A stretch of DNA of 64,000 bases from JAABSX01 sp964480455 (lineage in GTDB: Bacteria > Bacteroidota > Bacteroidia > Cytophagales > Microscillaceae). The stretch is taken from positions 1 to 64,000 of the forward strand of contig CAYZQI010000007.1 of NCBI GenBank assembly GCA_964480455.1, given 5' to 3'. Shown in pieces: positions 54,061 to 61,787 of the stretch. Numbering within the stretch: position 1 is the stretch's first letter; every line of letters starts with the position of its first letter. The translations under genes were made by a program, and so were the position numbers. The notes beneath the pieces are model-generated. The model saw only the letters and a list, made by a program, of their open reading frames with translations, was not told where the DNA came from and made no database searches.

Positions 54061-54651
54061 TTACCGCCAAGGTTCGGGCAAGTCTTCCCATTCATCTACA
54101 TCATTTCGTTCAGGAAGCAAAAAAGGGCTGATGCCTAGTTGTATCAAATCTGCCAATGTATTGGAAAAGACCTCGGGAGTGCTCCATTTTTTCTGCTCGA
54201 AGAGTTGAGGAATCATTTGTCTAAGTCCTAGTAAATAGTAACCACCATCAGGAGCAGGTCCTATCACTACCTGCGAGTCTTCAAGTGCTTTAAACGCATG
54301 CTCTATGTCTTGTGCTTTTAGTTCAAAACAATCGCTTCCAATAATCACCACGTGTTCATAGCCTTCTGCAAAAGCCTTAGCAAAAGCAGCATACATCTTT
54401 TTTCCTAAATCACCTTGTATTTGTAAATTTTTTTGGCAGCTGTTCCAAAGGTCATTTTTGGCAATAAAATCAGTATAAAAAACTTTTTTATCAATAGCGA
54501 GATGTTTCGTTATCTCAAAAGTATGTGCAAGCAATGCCTCGTAGATAACTAAGGCACGCTCTTCTCCCACTGTTTTGGCAAGCCTCGTTTTTACTTTCCC
54601 CAATGTTGGATTTTTGGTGAATATTAAAAGGCATTTTTTTGATTTGTCCAC
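54061..54651 (-). CDS. TIGR04282-family (DUF2064) glycosyltransferase-like protein
   Basis: A 196-residue cytosolic protein of the nucleotidyl-/glycosyl-transferase fold. Family motifs are LLIFTKNPTLGKVKTRLA at the N-terminus, VIIGSDCFELKAQDI, and PAPDGGYYLLGLRQM. These proteins are often next to radical-SAM genes; here it is alone. The substrate is unknown. Confidence 0.85.
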   Translation of the reverse strand: MDKSKKCLLIFTKNPTLGKVKTRLAKTVGEERALVIYEALLAHTFEITKHLAIDKKVFYTDFIAKNDLWNSCQKNLQIQGDLGKKMYAAFAKAFAEGYEHVVIIGSDCFELKAQDIEHAFKALEDSQVVIGPAPDGGYYLLGLRQMIPQLFEQKKWSTPEVFSNTLADLIQLGISPFLLPERNDVDEWEDLPEPWR

Positions 54652-54811
54652 GATAAAGATAATTTAATATTTTTTTTAAGTTGAAATCTATTTCGCGATA
54701 AAAAAGCAAAATAACAAAACGATTGCAAGAATAAATGCTATTTTTTGTATAAAAATTCAAATATTTGCAAGATAGAAGAATATCGTTTGTTTGTATCTAA
54801 CCTTAAATGAA

Positions 54812-57631
54812 ATGCTGAAAAATTTACCTACACTCTTTCTAAGTGCTATACTATGCTTCCATACTTTGGGCATACATGCACAAATGCAAATAGAAAGCAC
54901 TTTTCCTAACATCAAACCCTCTACAGCCGAAGAGCGCAAAGCTGCTACACAGCAAAAAGCTGCCTTGCAAGCGCAGACTTGGTTCAAGCACTATCCCGTG
55001 AGAAGCATAGGCCCTACCGTAACGGGCGCACGAATTGTGGATATTGACGTAAACCTCAAAAATCCCAAAGAATTTTACACGGCGTATGCCTCAGGAGGTG
55101 TATTTAAGACACAAAACAATGGGATTACTTTTGAACCTATTTTTGATAAACAAGACCGCCTTACCGTGGGCGACATTGCCCTCTCTCCAGCCAATCCTAA
55201 TTTACTTTGGGTAGGGACAGGCGAAAATAACAGCAGCCGCTCTAGCTATGCAGGCTATGGCGTTTATAAAACCACAGACGGAGGAAAGTCTTGGCAACAC
55301 GTAGGCTTAGAAAATACCCAACACATCGGGCGCATCATAGCCCACCCCACCGATGAAAACACGGTCTGGGTAGCAAGCCTAGGGGCTTTGTATGCCCATA
55401 ATCCTGAAAGAGGGGTTTTTAAAACCACTGACGGAGGTAAATCTTGGAAAAAAACACTTTATATTAGTGATAGCACAGGCATTGCTGACCTCATCATCAA
55501 TCCAAGCAATCCAAAGCAACTCTGGGCTGCTGCTTGGGAGCGCAGCCGCAAGGCTTGGGATTTTAAAGGCAACGGCGTTGAAAGTACACTGTACTTCTCT
55601 AATGATGGAGGTGAAACCTGGGAGAAATCTGAAAAAGGACTTCCCAAAGCTGAGTTCAGAGGGCGTATGGGCTTGGATATTTGTCAAAGCCAACCCAACA
55701 TACTCTATATGGTGATAGACAACCAAGAAGAAATCAAAACAGAAAGAGAACCTGAAACAGATGCGCCCAAATTTATTTTCAAAGATTTTGAAAAAATGAA
55801 CTCAACAGATTTCTTGGTACTCAAAGAAGAAGATTTGAACGACTTTCTCTCTAAAAGAGGATTTCCAAAAAAATATACTGCTACGCTAGTCAAAAAAGAA
55901 ATCAAAGCAGGTAAATATACACCCAAAGCCATTGCCAATTATTTTGCAGATGCCAATGAAGCCCTTTTTGATACTGAAGTGCGAGGTGCGGAGCTGTATC
56001 GCTCTGATGATGGCGGCAAGTCTTGGAAAATGGTGAACAGCTATCCACTCAAAGGAATTTATTATACGTATGGCTATTACTTTGGGCAGGTAAGGGTAGC
56101 CCCTAGTAATCCCGACCAAGTCTATGTGCTAGGAGTGCCTATGCTACGCTCTGATGATGGTGGAAAAACGTTCAAAGTAATTGCGCCTACCCAAAAAGTA
56201 CACGCCGACCACCACGCCCTCTGGATAAACCCTAATGATGCACAACACATTATGAATGGCAATGATGGAGGCTTGTATGTAAGCTATGATGCAGGAGGCT
56301 CTTTCTTGCACTTCAACAACACAGCTACTGCTCAGTTTTATACCGTGGCAGTTGATATGGAAACGCCCTACAATGTCTATGGAGGGCTACAAGACAATGG
56401 CGTAGTAAAGGGTTCTTCTAAGCATGTACCCAATGAGGGAAAATTTTGGGAAAAAATCTATGGCGGTGATGGTATGTTTGTGCAAGTCAATCCCAAACGC
56501 TCCGACTTGGTTTATACAGGCTATCAATTCGGTAATTATGTGCGGATGGAGGCGGGCAAAAGACCAACTCGCATCACGCCTCAGCACGATTTGGGCGAAG
56601 ACCCTTTACGCTTCAATTGGCGTACTCCCGTGGTGATGAGTAAATTCAATCCTGATATTCTGTACTTCTGTTCTCAGAAGGTGCACCGAAGCCTTGACAG
56701 AGGCGATACCTGGCAGACCCTTAGCCCTGACTTGACCAAAAATTTACCTGCGGGAAATGTTCCCTTCTCTACCATTTCGTCGTTTTCAGAATCGCCCCTT
56801 GATGTGCAGCTGCTTTATATAGGTACAGATGATGGACAAGTGCAAGTAACTAAAAACGGTGGTGCGAATTGGCAGAATATCACACCCAGTGCTGTAGAAG
56901 GTCGTTGGATTAGTAGTGTAGTTGCCTCTCCACACCAAGAAGGGACAGTATTTTTGACCTTTAATGGCTATCGCTTTGATGAGTTAAAAACCTTTGTGTA
57001 TCGCAGTGATGACTATGGGAAAACTTGGCAATCACTTCAAGCCAATTTGCCAGCAGAGGCAGTCAATGTAATCGTGCAAGATCCTGTGCAGGAAAATTTA
57101 TTTTACCTTGGTACTGATGAGGGTGCATACATTAGCCTTGATGCTGCCAAAACGTGGCACGTGCTGAGTGGTGATTTTCCGAATATCGCTACTTATGATG
57201 CCTTGGTGCACCCACGCGAAAATGAGCTGGTGCTTGGTACTCACGGTAGAAGCATTTACATTGCTGATGTAAAACCTTTACAAAAATTAGCAAGCCTAGA
57301 TAAACTCCCTGCAATGCACGCTTTTGCACCTGAAAAAGTACGGTACTCTGAACGCTGGGGTAGCCAACAAGCCAAGTACCAAGAACCCATACAGCCAAAA
57401 AGTGAATTGCTTTACTTCATCAGTCAAAATCAAGAAAAAGTACCCCAAATTCAGATTTTAGACAAAGAGGGCAAACTCCTCCGCAAAGCAGAGGCAGCGA
57501 AGGAAGCAGGATTTCATACTTGGGCGTGGGATTTGAAAAAAGATGACGGTAAATTTGTTACCCAAGGGACTTATACACTTGTAATCAAACAAGGCAAAGA
57601 AGAAACCAAGACTACTTGGGAGGTGAAATAA
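54812..57631 (+). CDS. VPS10/sortilin-like BNR beta-propeller protein
   Basis: A 939-residue protein with a signal peptide (ending GIHAQ) and many Asp-box/BNR repeats (TTDGGKSW, SNDGGETWEKS, RSDDGGKTFK, RSDDYGKTWQS), arranged as in the VPS10-domain proteins of Bacteroidota. No C-terminal sorting domain is seen. The ATG at 54812 is chosen; a TTG at 54791 adds seven residues. I infer a periplasmic or secreted binding protein. A perfect hairpin follows. Confidence 0.8.
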   Translation: MLKNLPTLFLSAILCFHTLGIHAQMQIESTFPNIKPSTAEERKAATQQKAALQAQTWFKHYPVRSIGPTVTGARIVDIDVNLKNPKEFYTAYASGGVFKTQNNGITFEPIFDKQDRLTVGDIALSPANPNLLWVGTGENNSSRSSYAGYGVYKTTDGGKSWQHVGLENTQHIGRIIAHPTDENTVWVASLGALYAHNPERGVFKTTDGGKSWKKTLYISDSTGIADLIINPSNPKQLWAAAWERSRKAWDFKGNGVESTLYFSNDGGETWEKSEKGLPKAEFRGRMGLDICQSQPNILYMVIDNQEEIKTEREPETDAPKFIFKDFEKMNSTDFLVLKEEDLNDFLSKRGFPKKYTATLVKKEIKAGKYTPKAIANYFADANEALFDTEVRGAELYRSDDGGKSWKMVNSYPLKGIYYTYGYYFGQVRVAPSNPDQVYVLGVPMLRSDDGGKTFKVIAPTQKVHADHHALWINPNDAQHIMNGNDGGLYVSYDAGGSFLHFNNTATAQFYTVAVDMETPYNVYGGLQDNGVVKGSSKHVPNEGKFWEKIYGGDGMFVQVNPKRSDLVYTGYQFGNYVRMEAGKRPTRITPQHDLGEDPLRFNWRTPVVMSKFNPDILYFCSQKVHRSLDRGDTWQTLSPDLTKNLPAGNVPFSTISSFSESPLDVQLLYIGTDDGQVQVTKNGGANWQNITPSAVEGRWISSVVASPHQEGTVFLTFNGYRFDELKTFVYRSDDYGKTWQSLQANLPAEAVNVIVQDPVQENLFYLGTDEGAYISLDAAKTWHVLSGDFPNIATYDALVHPRENELVLGTHGRSIYIADVKPLQKLASLDKLPAMHAFAPEKVRYSERWGSQQAKYQEPIQPKSELLYFISQNQEKVPQIQILDKEGKLLRKAEAAKEAGFHTWAWDLKKDDGKFVTQGTYTLVIKQGKEETKTTWEVK

Positions 57632-57644
57632 GAAATATTCTAAG

Positions 57645-57671
57645 GAAAGAGTCGCTCAGAGCGACTCTTTC
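57645..57671 (+). terminator. perfect 12-bp hairpin after VPS10-like gene
   Basis: GAAAGAGTCGCT / AGCGACTCTTTC with a CAG loop, 13 bp past the stop. Similar in sequence to the hairpin at 23149-23168. Confidence 0.65.
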
Positions 57672-57760
57672 GCTTTAAACCTGACCCTTTCTTGTGTATA
57701 AACTATTGATAGTCAAATACTTGTTTTAGCTAACAATTGACCATTGATAATTAATCATTA

Positions 57761-57985
57761 CTAGATATCTTCTAGCTTTACATCTCTGTAGATGTCTTTT
57801 AAATCTATTTCGCAATCATGGATATTGATTTTTTCCTGAACACTTTTAAGTATATTGAAAAACCACCCGTTTTTATCTCTACTATAACTAGAGATATAAA
57901 CACTTTCACTATCTACCATAATGTATTGTGCTAGGCTTTCCAGTTCAAGATAGTATCTTAAATAAAATATCTTAAAGTTCTTCAT
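57761..57985 (-). CDS. small protein overlapping the NtrC-type gene
   Basis: A 74-residue ORF on the same strand, overlapping the 3' end of the NtrC-type regulator by 14 bp, which is typical of translational coupling. It is rich in Tyr, Ile and Asp, with no recognised domain (FLRYYLELESLAQYIMVDSESV). It might be a small modulator of the regulator, or a chance ORF. No histidine kinase lies next to the regulator. Confidence 0.45.
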   Translation of the reverse strand: MKNFKIFYLRYYLELESLAQYIMVDSESVYISSYSRDKNGWFFNILKSVQEKINIHDCEIDLKDIYRDVKLEDI

Positions 57986-59315
57986 TTTTCAACATTCTAT
58001 AAATAGTAGATTTTCCAATATCTAATTTTTGTGCCACCAGCACTACATTATTGTTGTATTTCTCTAAAAAATGGCTAATAATGCTGGTAGTGTAATCTTT
58101 GAGCGTCATTTCTTCCATAAGCAGGTCTGAGAGTGTCGTGGCAGAATTGAAAGAGATATTATCTTCTTCTATCACACCGTCATTTGCCATCACAGAGGCA
58201 AGTTCAATGATGGCTTTTAGCTCTCTTACATTGCCTGGGAAGGGATATTTCAGGAGCTTTTTTTGTGCCTCTGGTGCAAGTGAAATCTTGGGCAGTTTAT
58301 TGTCTTTACAAAACTCATCTATAAAAAATTTTGCCAAAAGCAAGATGTCATTACCTCGCTCGCGCAAAGGCGGCACTTTGATGGGCAGCCCTAATAAACG
58401 GTAATAAAGGTCTTCTCTAAAATTACCTTTTCGAACTTCCTCTGCCAAATCTTTGTGCGTAGCCACAATTACACGTACATCTATTTTTACTATTTCATTG
58501 CTTCCCACACGAGTTACTTCTTTTTCTTGTAGTACTCGCAGCATTTTTGACTGCATGTTCAAATCCATTTCGCCTATTTCATCAAGAAAAATAGTGCCTT
58601 GATGTGCTTCTTCAAATTTTCCGATTCGGCGTGTGTTTGCCCCCGTAAATGCGCCTTTCTCGTGCCCAAATAGCTCACTCTCTATGAGCTCTTTGGGGAT
58701 AGCCGCCACATTGACTGCCACGAGGTTTTTCTTATTTTGCTTTGAGTTGTAGTGAATTGCCTTAGCCACTAGCTCTTTTCCTGTGCCTGTCTCACCAGTA
58801 ATAGATACTGTGATATTGGTTTTGGCTGCCTTCTCCATCAGGTCAAAGACCTTTTTGATGGCAGGGCTATTACCTTTAATTATTTTACCAAACTCGTATT
58901 TTTTTCCAATTTCTTCCCTTAGGTAAGTAATCTCCTCTTTTAGGCTTTTATTTTCTCTGATGTGCCTAATACTGTTCCAGAGGCGTTCTTTGGCATCATC
59001 ATCTTTCACGATGTAGTCATAGGCACCTTCTTTGAGTAGTTTTACGGCGGTAGAGATGTCTTCCTGACCTGAAACAATCACTACAGGTATTTCGGGGTGT
59101 TGCGATTTGATTTTTTGGAGCAGTTCTCCCCCACTCATGTCAGGCATTGAGTAATCAAGCGTAATGACCGAGGGTTTGAGGTGTAGGCTGTTAAGGCATT
59201 TTTTAGCTGAGGTGAAGACTTCTACTTCATAATCAGGGTTGAGAGAGAGGTGATAAGCCAATAATTGTCCGTACATCTCATCATCTTCTACTACAAATAT
59301 TTTGAATGACTCCAT
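57972..59315 (-). CDS. NtrC-family sigma-54 response regulator
   Basis: A 447-residue regulator. The receiver domain has Asp54 (ITLDYSMPDMSGG). The AAA+ domain has Walker A GETGTGKE (about 172) and the sigma-54 contact motif GAFTGAN (about 222). The Fis-type helix-turn-helix lies at the C-terminus (NNVVLVAQKLDIGKSTIYRML). The ATG at 59315 is preferred over a TTG at 59321. It implies sigma-54 promoters in this organism. A cluster of palindromes lies upstream. Confidence 0.93.
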   Translation of the reverse strand: MESFKIFVVEDDEMYGQLLAYHLSLNPDYEVEVFTSAKKCLNSLHLKPSVITLDYSMPDMSGGELLQKIKSQHPEIPVVIVSGQEDISTAVKLLKEGAYDYIVKDDDAKERLWNSIRHIRENKSLKEEITYLREEIGKKYEFGKIIKGNSPAIKKVFDLMEKAAKTNITVSITGETGTGKELVAKAIHYNSKQNKKNLVAVNVAAIPKELIESELFGHEKGAFTGANTRRIGKFEEAHQGTIFLDEIGEMDLNMQSKMLRVLQEKEVTRVGSNEIVKIDVRVIVATHKDLAEEVRKGNFREDLYYRLLGLPIKVPPLRERGNDILLLAKFFIDEFCKDNKLPKISLAPEAQKKLLKYPFPGNVRELKAIIELASVMANDGVIEEDNISFNSATTLSDLLMEEMTLKDYTTSIISHFLEKYNNNVVLVAQKLDIGKSTIYRMLKNEEL

Positions 59316-59402
59316 GCGCAAGAATTTTGAATTTATTGATTATTGAGATTGTTTTAAAATACTTTTATTTTGAAAACGCAGTATTACTTACATTGCTTGC
59401 AT

Positions 59403-59434
59403 CAATAAGTATTCCATATTTGGAATACTTATTG
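59403..59434. promoter_or_regulatory. 14-bp perfect palindrome upstream of NtrC-type gene
   Basis: CAATAAGTATTCCA / TGGAATACTTATTG with a 4-nt loop, 88 bp upstream of the regulator's ATG. It could be an operator or enhancer site. Related CTAAGTATT motifs recur at 59482-59510 and near 59530. Confidence 0.55.
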
Positions 59435-59481
59435 CAAAATATGATTACTTTCTCATTTTTGTAAAATTAAATATATTTTGG

Positions 59482-59510
59482 GAAAATAATACCATCTAAG
59501 TATTATTTTC
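59482..59510 (-). terminator. 11-bp stem-loop after carbamoyltransferase gene
   Basis: GAAAATAATAC / GTATTATTTTC with a 7-nt loop, 89 bp beyond the carbamoyltransferase stop on the minus strand. Confidence 0.45.
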
Positions 59511-59598
59511 TTGTAAAATGGCTTCAAAACTAAGTATTTCTAGGCAAGCCTTGTAGGATAGTAGATAATCAAATAAATAGCATTGAAGAGGACGTTCC

Positions 59599-60549
59599 TC
59601 ACTTTTGTGCTGAAAGTAGTTGTTGCAAGATGTATTGTACCGAAAAAACCCTATTCTCGGCTTGTTGCAATACCAGACTCTGGGGACTGTCCAATACGGC
59701 ATCACTTACTACTACATTTCTCCTTACAGGGAGACAGTGCATAAACTTAGCATTGTCTGTAAGTTGCATTTTTTTTTCTGTGATAGTCCATTGGCTATCT
59801 TGGCGGAGTACCTTGCCATACGAAGTAAAAGAGGACCAGTTCTTGGCATAGACAAAATCAGCTCCTTCAAGGGCTTTGTCTTGATTGTATTCTATCTTTA
59901 CTCCTGCCACAAAATCAGGGGAAAGCTCATAGCCTTCTGGGTGTGTAAGTACAAGTTCTACTTCCAAATGCTGGATAAACTCTACAAAAGAATTGGCAAC
60001 TGCCTGCGGAAGAGCCTTAGGGTGAGGAGTCCAAGAGAGGACTACTCTGGGGCGTACTTTTGTATTGTGTTCTTGAATGGTGAATGCATCAGCAAGAGAT
60101 TGTAGGGGGTGGCGCGTTGCCGATTCTAAGCTTACAATGGGTACGCCTGCATATTGTATAAACTGCTGCAATATTTCTTCGGCATAATCTTGGGTTAAAT
60201 TCTCTAACTGTGCAAAACTCCTCACCCCAATTATGTCGCAATACTTACCCAAAACCCCTATGGCATCTTTTACGTGTTCGGCTTTGTTGCCATTCATGAT
60301 GACCCCTTCTTCGGTCTCGAGTTGCCAGCCTTCTTGGTTGAGGTTCATCACCATTACATTGAGCCCCAAATGAAAAGCAGCCTTTTGTGTGCTAAGGCGT
60401 GTGCGCAAGCTAGGGTTAAAGAAAAAAAGTCCGAGTGTTTTTTCTCTTCCAAGTGTAGCATTTACAAAAGGACTTTTTTTGATAGCTTGCATTGCTTGAA
60501 GTGCATCTGGTAAGCTTTTTAGGTCAGAAAATTGGGTAAAATGCTGCAT
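59599..60549 (-). CDS. N-succinyl-ornithine carbamoyltransferase (arginine synthesis)
   Basis: A 316-residue transcarbamylase. The carbamoyl-phosphate loop is FFNPSLRTRLSTQKAA (residues 44-58), the variant of acetyl/succinyl-ornithine enzymes. HCLPVRRNVVV lies near the C-terminus. The position that distinguishes succinyl- from acetyl-ornithine enzymes (Pro90 versus Glu) is Ala90 here (NGNKAEHVKDA), which favours the succinyl type known in Bacteroidota. No other arg gene adjoins it. Confidence 0.85.
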   Translation of the reverse strand: MQHFTQFSDLKSLPDALQAMQAIKKSPFVNATLGREKTLGLFFFNPSLRTRLSTQKAAFHLGLNVMVMNLNQEGWQLETEEGVIMNGNKAEHVKDAIGVLGKYCDIIGVRSFAQLENLTQDYAEEILQQFIQYAGVPIVSLESATRHPLQSLADAFTIQEHNTKVRPRVVLSWTPHPKALPQAVANSFVEFIQHLEVELVLTHPEGYELSPDFVAGVKIEYNQDKALEGADFVYAKNWSSFTSYGKVLRQDSQWTITEKKMQLTDNAKFMHCLPVRRNVVVSDAVLDSPQSLVLQQAENRVFSVQYILQQLLSAQK

Positions 60550-60966
60550 TATTTTAATTGGGTTTATTCAAGATAAGCATATTTAAGATGTAATTCTGGT
60601 GCTTTACTACCTTCTACACGGACAAAAATATACAAAAAGAGATAATTTTCAAGAAAGCCTTTGACTTTTTAGGCAAAGATTTTTCTAAGAAATGGATAAT
60701 TAATAATTGATAATGATTAATTAAATAAAATGCTGATAATCAAGTATTTAGTAATTTAAAAATGACACTTTATTTAATCATCTTCACTAACTCAATAATT
60801 AGTAAAGAAAGCCGAACAAAGTGGACAATAATGCTGTAGGTATAAAATATTTATTTGATACTCTACACGCCATCAGTATTGCAACAAAAGTAACTGACCA
60901 TCAACTCAAGATAGACTATCTTTGGTAAATCAGATGGACAATACATCATTCTAATACGTAAAAGTT
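60550..60966. other. intergenic region before the decayed cluster
   Basis: 417 bp, AT-rich. A 34-codon open stretch from 60829 (AVGIKYLFDTLHAISIAT...) may be another remnant, but I cannot identify it. Nothing else is seen. Confidence 0.4.
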
Positions 60967-61182
60967 ATGGCAAAAATAGTAATTTTAGAAGTTGGTATCG
61001 CGAGGCACACCGCCACAGCTTATTTACAAAGAGCCTTGGGCAAAAAAACACAAAATCACCGTAGTCTCTCCGATCAGCACTTACCATTGGATACCTTCCT
61101 ATTCTACGCATGTGGGAACACAGATTTTACTAATGTTTCACAAATGGTTCTATTCAAAATCCGTGTTTTATCTGTCACATAA
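60967..61182 (+). pseudogene. remnant of SQR-like FAD/NAD(P) oxidoreductase
   Basis: Starts with an intact ATG and MAKIVILEVGIARHTATAYL, a degraded Rossmann GxGxxG region (Gly residues replaced). An extra A in the A7 run at 61042-61048 shifts the frame. In the next frame KKHKITVVSPISTYHWIPS continues the match to sulfide:quinone-oxidoreductase-like proteins, and a second shift gives MVLFKIRVL. About 70 of roughly 400-470 codons remain. Confidence 0.75.
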
Positions 61183-61386
61183 GTATCATCTGTGTTCAAT
61201 GGATAGTAAGATGCAACTTGAATCAACCATCGATTTATTATTTATAATTCATTACTAATCAGTATTTTACTAAATTTAATTATATACTTTGTTTAATAAT
61301 CACTCTTAACAAAAATAACCATTTTTCTCTCTCTGGTCAAAAAGACATTTTCATTTTCAGCACAGAGAGGTCAAAATCTTAAAACT

Positions 61387-61563
61387 ATAGATGTAGAAAT
61401 ATTATCACGGATTCAGTTTGCCTTCACGGCAGCTTTTCACTATATCTACCCACCACTCAGTATTAGGCTGGGGGTAGCTTTTGAAGGCTTGTATCTTAAA
61501 ATCTATGAAGACCCTTCAAAAGCCACCCGTTCAAGCCTCATCAGCAAATTGCAGATGAGTTAG
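61387..61563 (+). pseudogene. remnant of cytochrome bd oxidase subunit I (cydA)
   Basis: From 61390 the frame reads DVEILSRIQFAFTAAFHYI, then YPPLSIRLGVAFEGLYLK, the CydA N-terminus. The start codon is changed to ATA (61387-61389), a few codons are missing between LGV and FEGLYLK, and the frame stops at 61561-61563. Some 35-40 of about 450-500 codons survive. Confidence 0.85.
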
Positions 61564-61664
61564 CTACTTCGCGAATGGCCACCTCTAGGCTACTTAAAAA
61601 ATTGGAGAATGCGCAGAAAATCCTACTCTACCACAATCAGATTAAAATTTTAAGAGATTTGTAA
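61536..61664 (+). pseudogene. remnant of Crp/Fnr-family regulator (HTH)
   Basis: A 42-codon fragment, PHQQIADELATSRMATSRLL, then KKLENAQKILLYHNQIKIL, ending in TAA at 61662-61664. This is the C-terminal winged helix of a Crp/Fnr regulator; the usual SREVVSRLL is seen as SRMATSRLL. The cNMP-binding domain and start are gone. The first few codons overlap the cydA remnant in another frame, so a deletion joined the two. Confidence 0.8.
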
Positions 61665-61787
61665 ATTATTTTATATTGTAAAATCATTAGTCTTGAGCTA
61701 CTCGAAATCTCTTCAATAAAACTTGATAATGACAAAAGTCGGGCAGCATAGACCTCCTCCTAGCTTTCCCTATATTTATGCAAGCAA

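Noticed and set aside
59620..60105. 161-codon plus-strand ORF opposite the carbamoyltransferase gene
   Set aside because: Shadow of the conserved enzyme; the motifs are on the minus strand.
61390..61563. A real small membrane protein encoded by the CydA-like frame
   Set aside because: It has no start codon (ATA in place of ATG), an internal deletion, and a stop within an unrelated tail. Neighbouring fragments are also degraded.
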